DNA from: Marsupella aquatica
Taxonomy: Eukaryota; Marchantiophyta
DNA: 64,000 bases
Reading direction: 5' to 3'
Assembly: GCA_973895155.1 (NCBI GenBank)
Contig: OZ316899.1
Location: 5,828,001 to 5,892,000 of the forward strand
A program made the translations under genes and the position numbers. Under the pieces are notes generated by a model. It was not told the DNA's origin. It did no database searches and saw only the letters and a program-made list of their open reading frames with translations. Positions 33,456 to 44,603 of the stretch are shown here, piece after piece. Each line of letters starts with the position of its first letter. The first letter of the stretch is position 1.

Positions 33456-34304
33456 TGTCGCGAGGACTTAAAGTTAGGGGCTCCTCGAGCAAACTACGCG
33501 TTTCTGGCTGCGATCGGGACAGGCGACAAGCACTTTTTGGAGCAAATTCTCACTCCTTTATATTTTTTACTTTTCTCACAAAGGTTACAATAGGTGCCCT
33601 CGAGTAAGCTTGCCCGCAAGAGTCTGGTAGCTGGCCCTACGGCGGGCCGCTACCTCTAACTTGTCGAGTAGAACTCCTCGAGTGACTAAAAACTCAAAAT
33701 CTGAGGGAAAAACTATCCTCCTTAGCTCACAAAACCAAAACTTGACTAGCTACTCCACTAGTCTAAAACAGCTCACACGGAACTCGGGCCTGGACCAACG
33801 AGGCTCCAAACTCGAGAAATCCTTGCCTGGATTGACGAGACTCCAAACTTGAGAAATCCCCGCCTGGATCAACGAGACTCCAAACTCAAGAAATTCCCCG
33901 CCTGGATTGGAAACTCCACACCTGGATCCAACACTCGCTTATAACTCCAAAACCGCCGCACAACAGTCGAGTTCCGCAGAACGGAGCAAAACTCACAGAA
34001 CGCAACTCAACAGATCTCAATAGACAACCGCCAACCTCAATGAGCCGAGGCTCAAGTCTTAAGTAGCATCGGAAACCCAACCATCCAGCCTGAGCCAGCT
34101 GCCATCAGCAAGGCTCATCCAAACTCCAAGCCTGGCGACTCACCCAAACACCAAACCTGGTGACGACGAGTCACCCAATCACCAAACCTCAATCCATCCA
34201 ACCAAGCAGCCCCTCCAAGTCAGCATGCATGCAACCCAACCGGGAGGCCTTGCCCATCATTCCCTATAAAAGCCATTCCTGAGCCAAAATCTTTCGGCAC
34301 GACA
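33456..34304 (-). repeat. 5' LTR of the gag-protease element
   Basis: Direct copy of 29337-30185, same length. Plus-strand TATAAAAG at 34265-34272 points out of the element into the flank. Right flank 34305-34308 is ACGA. Confidence 0.92.
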
Positions 34305-34440
34305 ACGACACCCAACAGATTGAACACAACAACCAATCAACCAAACAAGAGGATCCACTTGCAAAGTCTGCGGGTTGATCTTGACCCTGTAGGGGCTGCG
34401 CGCCGGTCGCGCAACGGGCGTAGAACGTCTGCCTTTGTGG
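34305..34440 (-). pseudogene. F-box-like gene, 5' part, split by the LTR element
   Basis: The minus frame RSPYRVKINPQTLQVDPLVW continues to CCVQSVGC and runs in phase, through one copy of ACGA, into 29336. No start codon is identified; a promoter-like block lies upstream at 34495-34735. Confidence 0.4.
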
Positions 34441-34494
34441 GGAGGCTCTCCCTAAGAAATGAACAGCAATGTGATTTCTACCCAGTGCAATGAA

Positions 34495-34735
34495 TGTCAA
34501 AGTGTAGAAATTCAACCAAGCATAGGGATAAGTGAGAAAGACATTGAAAACCCTAACAAAGAGTGAAGAGGAAGAGGAAGAGTAAAGAACAAGGGAGCAC
34601 GTACCGCACCGCATGAAACTACATCATGGATACGGGACATCTCAACTATACTTGACAATGTACATCTTGTTAACAGACCAAACAAGAAAGTACGCAAGGG
34701 TCTAGGATCTATGGCCAAGTATAGGGGGTTACATG
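34495..34735 (-). promoter_or_regulatory. Promoter-like block shared with 44917-45170
   Basis: Reverse complement of this block matches 44917-45170: TACTTTCTTGTTTGG, AACAAGATGTACATT, CCGTATCCATG, GCGGTGCGGTACGTGC, then CTCTTCACTCTTTGTTAGGG and CTTTCTCACTTATCCCT. In both places it sits upstream of a coding unit read in the same direction, and telo-box and GGCGAGGG-type motifs lie further upstream. Confidence 0.55.
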
Positions 34736-35100
34736 TTTAGGGTTGCGTGTCCAAATCTTGAAGACCCTCGCCGAGAATTGATAGTGAATGACACGATTGA
34801 TCTTGGAGATTTAGGGTCTTAGGGTCCAAATGTCAAAGACCCTCGCCAAGAATCGATAGTGAAAGATAGGATGGATCTCATGTCGCCAAGTATTTTATTA
34901 CTCAAAAAAGTTGTACAAAATTAGTCCATGATCTCTAAATCTGAACCAGGTGTGGCGTACTCCTGCGTATTCTATAAACTAAACCGATAATGACATGAAG
35001 TGCACCTAAAAGTTGTCACAATTGACACTTACACATTGATCAAGTCTTTCTAGAACCTGCTCAATGTACCAATTATCAAGACAAGTCCTTTTCCAAGCAT

Positions 35101-35739
35101 TTACTCGTTCTTCAGTTGCTGAACACCATGTATCGACAGATAACAGTCCGCTTCCTCCGAATCACATAATAACCAGGAATTGATCCTGTCATTTAAGATA
35201 TCATCAGCCAACCGAGCCCAAACATCAACCGGTGGGAACACTCTCATTGACTCACGAAAGAAGTAAGGTGTCAATTTAGGCCATCTTGTGGCACAAAATA
35301 TCACCGCAGTAGTCATTGCAGCCCATGCTATAGAGTTTGTTATCAAATGTCTCCATTTCCTATTGATATGCGCAATAGACCGCACCATCAGGCACATATT
35401 CCTCACTGGAGCATCCACAAGCACAACATCTTCCAACATTGATCGGATCTGGGGCCATATGTGCAACTCCACAAGATCATCAGGCAATCCCGGAATCAAG
35501 TTACCGGCTGGAGGGCGACATCGTAGGGGATAACGAGAGGAGGGGAGATTCCAGATGCAAGCATGGTCTTGTTCTTTACTAGCAAGAAGCGTCTGCAATT
35601 CCGATATAAGCCTTTCTTGTGTCCTATCAATCACCATCTCACGTCCGCCTGCACTTGGATACATAGTTTCAAACAAAGCAACAACCCTCATCTCAAGGAA
35701 CCAAGCGGGTTTTGGGTCGAATTTGAGCCTTGCCAACAT
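35101..35739 (-). CDS. F-box-like protein, single-exon ORF
   Basis: A 212-codon ORF on minus with ATG at 35739 and no internal break. Residues ~85-115 read LIPGLPDDLVELHIWPQI, an F-box-like start (LPDxL...WP). Residues ~125-150 read SIAHINRKWRHLITNSIAWAA, the Trp-containing helix that follows in F-box folds. The rest is helical without repeats. If it is an F-box protein it would act as substrate adaptor of an SCF ubiquitin ligase; this is inferred from a weak match. Related sequences lie at 28785-29336 and 23826-24037. Telo-box-like CCCTAACCCCCTAACCC (about 35780-35797) lies just upstream. An AATAAAA signal lies downstream (minus, near 34893-34899). Confidence 0.55.
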   Translation of the reverse strand: MLARLKFDPKPAWFLEMRVVALFETMYPSAGGREMVIDRTQERLISELQTLLASKEQDHACIWNLPSSRYPLRCRPPAGNLIPGLPDDLVELHIWPQIRSMLEDVVLVDAPVRNMCLMVRSIAHINRKWRHLITNSIAWAAMTTAVIFCATRWPKLTPYFFRESMRVFPPVDVWARLADDILNDRINSWLLCDSEEADCYLSIHGVQQLKNE

Positions 35740-35775
35740 AAATCCATAACCCTATACTTATAACGGTCATATTAT

Positions 35776-35830
35776 AAACCCTAACCCCCTAACCCTAGGC
35801 CCGCAACCCTGAAGTCCATGTCGGCAAGGG
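35776..35830 (-). promoter_or_regulatory. Telo-box and core motif upstream of the F-box-like ORF
   Basis: AAACCCTAAC, CCTAACCC and CTAACCCTAG within 25 bases, plus GGCAAGGGTCGCCAAGAT (35822-35839). Plant telo-boxes are established promoter elements; their use here is inferred. Confidence 0.4.
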
Positions 35831-36059
35831 TCGCCAAGATGAACAAGGAGTTAGGTCATTGACAATGATCTCCTGAAGAAGGAGACAATGTCAATGAAGG
35901 TCGTTGACATACAATGTCAGACGATATTGGCATTTGCTACAAGGCCGCGGACCTCAGTTAGAGTCAAGATAGGTTGGTTTACACATTGATCCGTGTCAAT
36001 GTTCCTTTTACAGATGTTTGCAAAGCACCAGTACAAGTGCTTGCACGGGGAGTAGGCTG

Positions 36060-36147
36060 TGGTGCGTCCCATGGCTCCCTAAACCCCAGAAACCCCCCTT
36101 CACAAGCCGATTCCGGCAGGTTTCGCGCTTGGTGAGGCCGTTTTCGC
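36060..36147. repeat. Dispersed 85-bp repeat, copy 2
   Basis: Reverse complement of 140-225. It sits in a non-coding stretch next to GCGGCTTAGTGGC. Confidence 0.6.
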
Positions 36148-37053
36148 GGCTTAGTGGCATGGGACGCTGCTAACCTCCTTCTACTACTACTATTAACATT
36201 TTACACACATATACTGGACAGATTCTTCATCGGGTCATGAGATACATAGCCGGCCTAATCTAGGCCTTCCCTTGTCTTCCCCTCCTTCTTGTTAGGTATA
36301 TTTGGATTCCGCCGCCGGAATGATCCCCAATAGGCTTGGTTAAGCCGCTAAGACCTCTCTCAGCTCGACACATCCAACTCTCACTCCCTTGCTTACTTTC
36401 CTTCATCTATTAGTTGATGTGGGCACTCTTCACACAAGTTAATACGACACACAAATAGCAAAATGACTCCTTTTGACTGAGTCATACCATGCACTTGCCA
36501 TACAAACAGTACATCTCATACACAAGCTCTGCGAACTAAGCCGTGAGGCCAACTCTATTCAGCTCTTAGGCATGAGGAAACATGAATATACACAAGGGTC
36601 ACTGTATGACTAACCGAGAGCTTCTCTTACTACTTGATCCCAGCCCGGCTGGTGCAACTAAAAACTTGCTAAAGAAGAGGCCCTAAGCTCCCCGCTGCCC
36701 AGGTACTTATCCTGGTAATGGATCCGCCTAATTCTTTGCAACGTAAGCCTAATCTACCTAACTGAATCTACCTATGTACAGCGAGGCAGGAGTACAAGTG
36801 TTGCTCTTACCAATGGAACCGCAATCCCACTAAGCTAAGTGTCAGGGCCGCCTCCTGGTCCTGATCCTAATCCTAAACTTAGAGATCTGAGCCCGCCCTG
36901 CCCACTCACGCCTCCTCCCTCCACGTCCGCCCTCCTTGAAAGGAGCGGCCCTCCACCACCGTCATGGCAGCGATGTCTGTTCCTCAGTGGACGCCCCCAA
37001 CGCTTCCTCCTCAGCCACTGCCGTAGGTTCGTTCTCTGACAGATTACCTGCCC
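36148..37053. other. No recognisable gene
   Basis: Non-coding sequence downstream (minus orientation) of the 37-40 kb gag-like gene. CTAAGC, TTAGGT and CCTAAT phrases echo the region 63300-63450 that follows the related plus-strand ORF, so it probably belongs to the same element family as 3' UTR or LTR. No LTR pair found. Confidence 0.4.
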
Positions 37054-40000
37054 TTGACTAAGTCAACTCTCCATTGGCCTGACTGGGTCCACCCCCGACA
37101 TCGGTTACGGCATCGGCTTCAACATCAGCCTCGGCTACGGCCTCAGCCTCGGCTACGGCCTCCCCTGCACACTCAAGTGGTGGATGGGGTACCTCGGCTT
37201 CATTACCAGGTATCCTGGCCTCGGCTTTGTCATCCCCTTCTTCTAAGGTAGTTGGATCCTCTGCTGTAATCCTGCCTGAGGTCGGTGCTGGGTTTACCTC
37301 CATGGTCACCACGGCCTGTGGAGCCGTATTACTCCTTGACCCTGAAGGTTTCTGTTTTTTTTTTTTCTGGTTTGGCAGCTGGCCCCTTCCCCTTCTCACT
37401 TACTTCCGGCACTGGTGCAAATGGCGCGGTTTGTCCTTTGGCAAGTACCACTCCTGGTAACTTAGTGGCCTCAATTTGAGTTGGCCCTGATGAAGCCAAG
37501 CACTTAAATACTGCGGCTTGTTTCTTCAGCCGCTCCATTTGGTTGTCGGCTTGTCGTTGTAAGTTCTCTAGCTTCCGCGTGCTTTCCTCCAACTCTTCCT
37601 GCACTTCGTCTAGGTCCTTGCGCGCCTCCTCCAGCTCCTTCTGGGCTTCCTCCAATTCCTTTTTAAACGCAGCTCTCTCCTCCCGGGTCGCTCTTAACTC
37701 CTTGTCGAGCTCTGCAATGATGACAGACTCCATCTGGTTCATCTTGGCGTAAGTCTGATCGAGCATATTGTCCTTCTCACGCAGGTCGGCTTTGAAGTTG
37801 GCCGTCAGAGATGCAAGCTCCTGCTGGAGCGCAATAATTCCTTGATAGGATTTCCCTAACTCGGCCTCCTTCTTCTCAAGGGCTCCGCGGATAACCTCGA
37901 GCTCCCCCTTCAATGCCCTTTCCCTTCTCTGGGTCTCCGCCATGGCCCGGTTGTTGGCTGTTATGTGGGCCTCCTTTGCATCCCTCAGCTCTCGCTTCCA
38001 CTTCTCCCGCTCCTTGATTGCATCGGCCAACTCTCCTTGGGTTCGAGTCAGTTTATTCTCGATAATCCGATTATCAGACTATGCGGGATCCAATTGGCCC
38101 TGCATGATATTTAGCTCATGCCGCTTAATCCGCAGCTCATCTTGGGCTTTCTTGGCCGCCCTCAGGTCTTTGATTTTGGCTTCCCTTGCCCTAAGCCGAC
38201 GGATGACCTCGTCCTTCTTGCTTCTTTCCAAAGCCACCGCTTCTTCTAATTGGCGCTTCTCCAACATCTCCCTCTGAAAAAAGGGTCCTTGCTCCAACTC
38301 CTCCCCAAAGATGCTGAGCGCCAGCTCTCCACACATTTCCCCGTACTCCATGGCTCTATCCTTAGCATAGGTGGAGTAACTAGAAGTCATCGGCATCAAC
38401 CACCGCGGCCTCTGCTCCCAAGCCGTCTTGCGGATTTCTTCTACGGTGGCAAGAGGGTTGCTTCGCTTTTCTGCAAGCCGCCTGATGTCCTCTGGCCATT
38501 CTCCTCCTGGTAAATCCTTTTCCCTAGCCAGGGCTGCCTCCTCTTCCTCCCTGATTCGCTCCTGAAATTCCTGCGCCGTCTGTTTTATGCCGTCAAAGCT
38601 CGGGGGAGCGACATCTGGTGGGGGAGACTCGGGGCTGCTCTGCTGGCTTGGGTCTCCTCGAACTACTCTTGGGAGCGTGGGGATGAACCGGCCACAGGTC
38701 CTTACTCCTGGAACATGATGATCCGACCCGTAGCCGGAGTCATCATTGCTGTAGTCCTCTACCGCCTCCTCCTCGGCTTGGACTACCGGCTTCTCCCGCT
38801 GTTCTCCTGGTTTTGTCGTGAACACGGCTTCACCTCTCACCGGTCTTGGTTCCTCCTCCGGCTTCCGTGTTGATCTCTTGTTCTCCTTGTCGTGGCCGGG
38901 AGCTACGGCCTGCTTTTCCTCGGCTTCGGGACTTGAGGCTCCTACATACATCCGGACTCCCGGCTCGTGTTCCGGCCTCAATCTCTCCTTGGTTCCGGTA
39001 AAGGGGTCTTCCCTTCTGAGTCGGCTTAGGTTGACTTCTGGGGCAGCGGCCTGTATCGGTGCCGTTGCTGTTGCCATTGCCGGAACCGTTCTCCTTTCCT
39101 TCTCCAGCAATTTCAGCAGATTCTGCATGCCTGGTTGCTGCATCGGCAAGTCTTCTTCCCTTGGTCTAAACACCTGCTCGATCGTCGGACTGTCGGGCTG
39201 GTTGGGCTTCTCTGGTGCCGGCCTCTGCTCCGGGACCTCCTCCGGTGCTCTTGCCGATAGGGGAAGTACTGGGGCAAAGATTTGACTTCTGGCATACCGG
39301 CACAACAGCGGCATTTGATAGCCAAGCCGGGACACGCTTCCCACGCCGATCACCTGCTGTTCCTCCTTCAAGATCTTCTTCAGTTGGTTGAGGAGGTACC
39401 CATTGTAATCCCGGCTTGGGTCTGGCCTTTATGCCAGGTAGACCTGAGCCTTGCCGATCTCTGCCCTCGGCAAGTTACAGTGCATGGTCACCCGCAAGAA
39501 ATCAATCATTTCTCCGATGTGCGGGTTGGTGCAGGTGTTCCGGAAGAAGCCATTCTTTGTTGATGGTCCTGGAAACGACCAAAACTCCTTGTCAGGTAAG
39601 GTCTTCCTGGTATCAACCTTGGTCTTATTACCCATCGGCAAGCCAAACACTTCAGCAATCACCCGGGGAGTGAGATAGAAATCCTTCCCATACACCCTCA
39701 TGGAATTGGTCTCGGGTTCCCATGATCCCACGAATTCTAACAAGTCTGAGTCCGGCACCTCCGGCTTCAGCCATGGTAATCTTACGAAGGCTTCCAAGCC
39801 GGATCCGGCCATGAAGCCTTGGTACTTCTTGGTCTGCATGGCTGTAAAGCATGCATCCTCCTCCCATGCAAAGTGTAATTGCACTTCCTCCGGTAGGGTC
39901 ACCGCCCAGCCTTTCCAGGTGTCATCGTTTGTTGGAATGGCATTGATGGGGTCGACCTCCTCCTCCTCGGCTTCTCTCTGCCTCCTGCTCTGTTGTTCTG

Positions 40001-40691
40001 CTGGCTTCTTTGGTGCCGCCAACCTCGTTCTTTTTGCCGGGGTGGCCTCTTCGTTGTTGTTCCCCTTCCTCTTCATCTCGGCTGTCGTGGATGTCTCTCC
40101 TAGCACGGTTGCCTTTGTCCACCCCTCCGTGCTACCCTTCAACTCCCAGTGTATGTCGTTGCAGCGTTTGATGGCTTCTCGGATGCCGACGACTCTGTCT
40201 TCGCAAAACAGCAGGTCGTCTAGGTCGTTGCCAGTAGGCATCCACAGGAATTCAGCCTTGATGAGTTCTCCTCCTAAGAAGGCAGCTTTCTGCAGCTCCC
40301 ACAATCGGGCGAGCTCCTGCCGTTCTCGAGCTACTCTCTCTGATTCTTCGTCCTCGTAAGTCCCAATGTACTCAGTTGCCCGTTCAAACAGGCATCCCCA
40401 AAAATGTGCCGCTTGATTGACGTTGCTCATACCCTTCTCGAGTTGATAGTCGGTATCTATTCCCACCCTGAGCACTTGCCTAAGCAGTTGACAGTAGTTG
40501 GCCGCCCGTAGTCGCCTCCTCAGTTTGTGCTTGCAAATGAGCCACTATTCCTCGCGAGCGGTCCTTACCCCTCTCCTCCTCTGGTTCTCCCTCCCGTTGG
40601 TTACCCCTAGCCGTCGGCACTTAGCGTGCCCTAACCCTAATCGTGTTCTCTCCCCTGGCGTCCTTACTTCCGGCCTCGGCTCGGGTTCCAT
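37054..40691 (-). pseudogene. Long coiled-coil gag-like protein gene
   Basis: From an ATG at 40691 one minus frame runs to about 37350, broken by TAG 40545, TAA 39429 and TAG 38079. A frame change at a run of As (~37355-37368) leads to a Glu/Ala-rich tail ending near 37058. Order: basic N-terminus, a globular region (FWGCLFERATEY, ELLEFVGSWEPETNSMRVYG, FYLTPRVIAEVFGLPMG, KAQVYLA), a Pro/Glu-rich linker, and ~450 residues of coiled coil (Glu/Lys/Arg heptads around 37500-38280). It resembles ORF-1/gag-like proteins of plant retroelements, and the plus-strand unit at 60685-63278 shares its layout and the MIFGLPEG-type motif. No enzyme domain is present. I see no LTRs. Confidence 0.65.
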
Positions 40692-40775
40692 AGTCACCCT
40701 TAATTGTTTATATTTTCCTTATTTATGTAACTATACTAAGGTGTTTCTAGGGTACACTTCCCTTTTCCCCTTAAA

Positions 40776-41261
40776 CTAGCCCAGTGATTCCTGGCTAGGC
40801 ATCACATAGGGTCTTCCCATTGACTCCCTATACAAGAAGGAGTAGATCTGGACGCAATGTACTGAAGTTTGCCCCCTGCTAGTGTTGTTCACCATGAGCC
40901 TTATGACGGTAGCATTCCCTGTTTCAATTCTCCTCATTGACGTGCACACAATGGCCTTGGTCTTAGCATTTTGGATACGTGCTAATGCATCCTTGTGGGG
41001 GTCTAACCTCCTTCCCCTTGCCTGGCCATTGCGGCGGGTACCACGATTGTCAGGCCTTGTAGGATCTGGCCGCTCTAGGTATGTGTTCAAATCCATGATG
41101 ATGTTGCAAGTACTCACTACCTCATTCATAATATCGCCACCAGAAATGACATCCACTCCCTTGTTGTGCAGGAAAATAACCTCTGCTTCTGTAAGATTAG
41201 TATCACAAGAGACCGGAAACTTTGAAGGCAGTGGTGGTAGTAGGCTGGTAATGAAAGGCAA
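40776..41261 (-). CDS. Hypothetical ORF, unknown
   Basis: 161 codons on minus, with a Leu/Pro head (PFITSLLPPLPSKF), TEAEVIFLHNKGVDVISGGD and an Arg-rich middle (RPDNRGTRRNGQARGRR). It may be a distal exon of the transposase-like gene at 41955-43083, which ends at a GTAAGT donor on the same strand, but I cannot show the join. Confidence 0.3.
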   Translation of the reverse strand: MPFITSLLPPLPSKFPVSCDTNLTEAEVIFLHNKGVDVISGGDIMNEVVSTCNIIMDLNTYLERPDPTRPDNRGTRRNGQARGRRLDPHKDALARIQNAKTKAIVCTSMRRIETGNATVIRLMVNNTSRGQTSVHCVQIYSFLYRESMGRPYVMPSQESLG

Positions 41262-41954
41262 AGAGGATTTTGTGCAACACTAGTTGTTCGGGAAAAACCA
41301 ATACGGATATGGAACACCTGGTTGATTAAATTTACTCCCCGCCAGCCAACAAATACCAACAACACCCAATCCGCTCACTTTCAATCCTGCCTCTCTAATA
41401 AATCAAGCACATACCCTAAACCCTTGCCTTTGAACGCACCTCTACAACCGGGACTCTTACCACATGTTGAGAACTTACGCAATTTTGGTTGAGTTATAAC
41501 TGTGTTCAATTTTGAAAAGAAAGATTCCACATTCCCGATGGCAGTAGCGTCTCAAAGTTGGAGTTCAAATAGGCTTGGTCCCCGCTCTTTCCTCCCATTG
41601 TGTTGGTAGTGCTCCAGAGATGCAACCTGGCTCAATGCTCAAGTTGCATCTAAGTTACAGGACTATACTAACCCAACCTTTCTATTAGAGGACCATTTTT
41701 GCATAACCGCATGCACCGACTCTGCCCCGCTGTGGTTAGGCATGAGCGCAGCCTTTTTTGTATCCATCTCCTACAATTTCCAAGAAGAATGTCAATACAA
41801 TTGGAAACATATCTTGGCAACCTTCACCAATATTTGACGGAAAGCGTTACTGAGGACGTCCAATTGAACATCCCTTCAACTGACCCCATGTCAGCGAGCT
41901 TCGCCAAGATTTGACGGATTTCATGCATATAGAGGAAAAGCGTTAGACACTTAC

Positions 41955-43083
41955 GAGTCTCAAAAAATTTCCCCATTGAGAAAACCAAACAATCCACCAT
42001 TGAGACATCCATGTTGTGAGCTCCTTCGCTTTTCCGAGTAGCGCGTTGCCCTCGCTCCACCACGTCTTAAGCTTCTCAAAAACTCAAAATGCAAGAACTA
42101 TGTTGCCGGCGTGTCAAAGAAAATCTAGAATTTCCTTATGCTCAAATCTCTTGTGTAGGACAATGTGCTTCTGCACCCTCTCCACTGATTGGGCCCAGTG
42201 AAACGCATCAAACCTCTCTCTATGGGTATTTACCTTTCCATCCCAAAATTTATTGCGGTTTGCATTCCACCCAGTAGCAGCATTATCAGCCATAAAGCCA
42301 CAAAATTCAACATTCTTTAGCCCATGTTCTCCACACACCCTCCTCATGACCTTCCATGCAGTTTGTAATGCCGCACTATCTTCTGAAACCAGTTCACAAG
42401 CAAAGATTGTGCACAGGCCCCGATAGAAATGGTCACACACGTGTGCTGACATGGTGCACCATTTGTTGTCAAGTATATAATGCATCACATCAGACATCAC
42501 CCATGAATGCTCGAGATCCCCGCCTGGCTGCATCTTCAAACAAGGTCCACCCCGGAACCAGGACCTTCTGTACTCATTTTTAAAATGTGCGGTCGCTCGT
42601 CTGTTCCCACGTTCTGGGATGGGAACAAAACACTTTGGATAAATGGAAAGGCAATCACCTTCCGCATCTCCAGTATCATGTTAAGATTAGATGACACATG
42701 ACTGTACTTCTTGATGCTCCTGATCATAGAGCAAAAAACAGATTCATCGCCGAGGATGGACAACATTTCATTAAGGTCTCTTTCCTCCTCAAATGTCACC
42801 ATTTCAGCCATTGGGTCTTCAAGAACATCTTTAAGTTTTTGTATTGCCTCGCCCTTGATAACAGACGGCATAGCAGTCGGACTCCTCTTCAGCTCCACCT
42901 CCACAAGATTGCGCACAACTGATCGTTGATCTTTGTTATGCGTGAACATTGCAGGATGGGTTTGATTTCCTATATGCATCGCAACACAAAACTTGTGACA
43001 ATAATTCACGTCATCCTTGGTTAAAGTGATATAGTACATCTCACTTGGGCATCAAGCTATACACCTGGGAGGCCTCTTGCAGT
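41955..43083 (-). pseudogene. MULE-like transposase fragment
   Basis: Minus reading starts with CTYCKRPPRC, an in-frame TGA at 43052, then CPSEMYYITLTKDDVNYC and HIGNQTHPA, the zinc-finger-like entry of a transposase family I recall from mosses and other early green lineages. Next come SVVRNLVEVELKRSP and a helical stretch. After a frame change near 42538, HSWVMSDVMHYILDNKW and FCGFMADNAATGWNA follow (the Asp of MADN is the likely second DDE acid), then FHWAQSVERVQKHI and, after another shift, KTWWSEGNALLGKAKEL and WMSQWWIVWFSQWGNF. The exon ends at a GTAAGT donor at 41954. The first catalytic Asp region is missing. Confidence 0.6.
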
Positions 43084-43310
43084 ACGTACAAATTACACTT
43101 GACGGGGGAACATCGGGTCCAACAGGGAAAGGTAGCTCATTTGTGCCTGCTCAATCTTGGGTCCACTTTGCAGAATTGTGCTCTTGTCGCTGTTGGAAAT
43201 TTTCACAATCCTGATGTAGACATCGCAGAGAACCCAAACACTTGACGCTTTGGATCTTGTACAAGTGACTATTGTTGTTCAGCTTTGGGCCAATGTTTGC
43301 TCCTGTGCAA

Positions 43311-43770
43311 GCGAGAGTTTCTCAGTAGGAAATTTGTTGTCTTTTCAACATTGACTGTTCAACATTGACTCTCCGAGTCGGAGCATCATCAACTTGTTAT
43401 CCCTACTCCTACTCGGCGGGGGTCTTTGAGATCTATTTGGGACTCTTGGGGCCCACACTCTTGTATAAGCGAGAGTTTCTTAGTAGGAAATTTGTTGTCT
43501 TTTCAACATTGACTGTTCAACATTGACTCTCCGAGTTGGAGCATCATTGACTTGTTATCCCTACTCCTACTTGGCGAGGGTCTCTGAGATCTATTCGGGA
43601 CTCCTGGGGCCCATACTCCTGTATAAGCGAGAGTTTTTCTTAGTGGGAAATTTGTTGACTTTTCAACATTGATTGTTCAACATTGACTCTCCGAGTTGGA
43701 GTATAATCGACTTTTGATTCCGTCTCTTACTCGGCGAGGGTCTCTGAAATAGATTTGGATGTATGATTGC
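43311..43770. repeat. 158-bp tandem repeat, about 2.8 copies
   Basis: GCGAGAGTTT starts at 43311, 43469 and 43627, exactly 158 bp apart. Each unit has AGGAAATTTGTTG, two CAACATTGACT phrases, CTCCGAGT and a GGCGAGGGTCTCTGAGAT-type core. Confidence 0.85.
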
Positions 43771-43860
43771 CAGATTGCCTCCTTGGTGCAGGTCTACTTC
43801 AGAGTTTGGTGTCGGTTGTTTGGAGTGCATATCATACTCGGCGAGCCTCTCTGAGATATA

Positions 43861-44130
43861 TTTGAGCATTGTAAAGGAGAGAAAATGCCGGTTTGTATGG
43901 ATATTTGTAAAACAATTATGGATTAATGGTACAGAGAAGCGTTTCTAGTTCCATAATCCCATTTTGGCAAGGGTCTCTAAGATATATTCGAGCATTGTAG
44001 AGGAGAAAACGCCCAATGTGGAGTTTTCAAGTCGTTTTGTACGGATAATTGTAAAAACTTTATGGATTTATGGTATGGAGAAGCGTTTCTAGTTCCATAG
44101 TCCCATTTTGGCGAGGGTCTCCAACATCTT
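43861..44130. repeat. 126-bp tandem repeat, two copies
   Basis: GAGCATTGTA at 43864 and 43990, each followed by GTAAAA...TTATGGAT, GGAGAAGCGTTTCTAGTTCC or a close variant, CCCATTTTGGC and a GGCGAGGGTCTC-type core. Confidence 0.75.
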
Positions 44131-44603
44131 GGGTCCCTCGGCGGGGGACTAGTGCCTCTCAATTCCATCTCGGAGAGGGTCTTTGAGAGACACAATGCCT
44201 GATCTGCCTTACCTTTCCTCTCGTGATACAGTCCAAGAGTTTAGAGGCATTGCCATTTCATGCACACTACTCCTTCTCGAAGAGGGTCTCCGAGAGTACA
44301 AGGTGTCCAAAGTTCTTCATTGGCGACTATCTCCTAGATAAAGTGAAGACATTTGGGGCACGCCTTTCTATCTTGGCAAGGGTCTCTGACATGGAGCAGG
44401 GGTCTTATTGGATTTAGATTGTCAACTTCCTTGTCCACAATCCCTCTTTTGCGAGTGTCTCAAAATAGGATGACTGCCAGATGTGGCACACCACGCCATC
44501 TTGGAGAGGGTCTCCGAGATCTTTTGGTGCTATCTCATTGCAGCTTTGTATACCCCACCCAAGGGTATATACTACGAGGTTGGCCCACTACAAGGTTTAG
44601 AGG
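44131..44603. other. Non-coding stretch with scattered core motifs
   Basis: GGCGGGGG, GGAGAGGGTCTTTGAGA, AGAGGGTCTCCGAGA, GGCAAGGGTCTCTGACA and GGAGAGGGTCTCCGAGAT occur here without a clear period. No gene. Confidence 0.5.

Larger units (their letters stand above)
29337..34304 (-). mobile_element. Non-autonomous gag-protease LTR retrotransposon
   Basis: Two 849-bp direct LTRs (29337-30185 and 33456-34304) begin TGTCG and end CGACA or TGACA. A 4-bp ACGA lies at 29333-29336 and 34305-34308. On minus the order is 5' LTR, primer site, gag, CCHC-like region, aspartic protease, a remnant of the integrase zinc-binding region, purine tract, 3' LTR. There is no reverse transcriptase or RNase H between protease and integrase remnant, so it would depend on an autonomous partner. 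LTR differences are mostly transitions, several per 100 bases by eye. Confidence 0.92.

Noticed and set aside
37227-39563. Plus-strand ORFs of up to 155 codons opposite the gag-like gene
   Set aside because: They are antisense shadows of GC-rich, Glu/Lys/Arg-rich coiled-coil codons on the minus strand.
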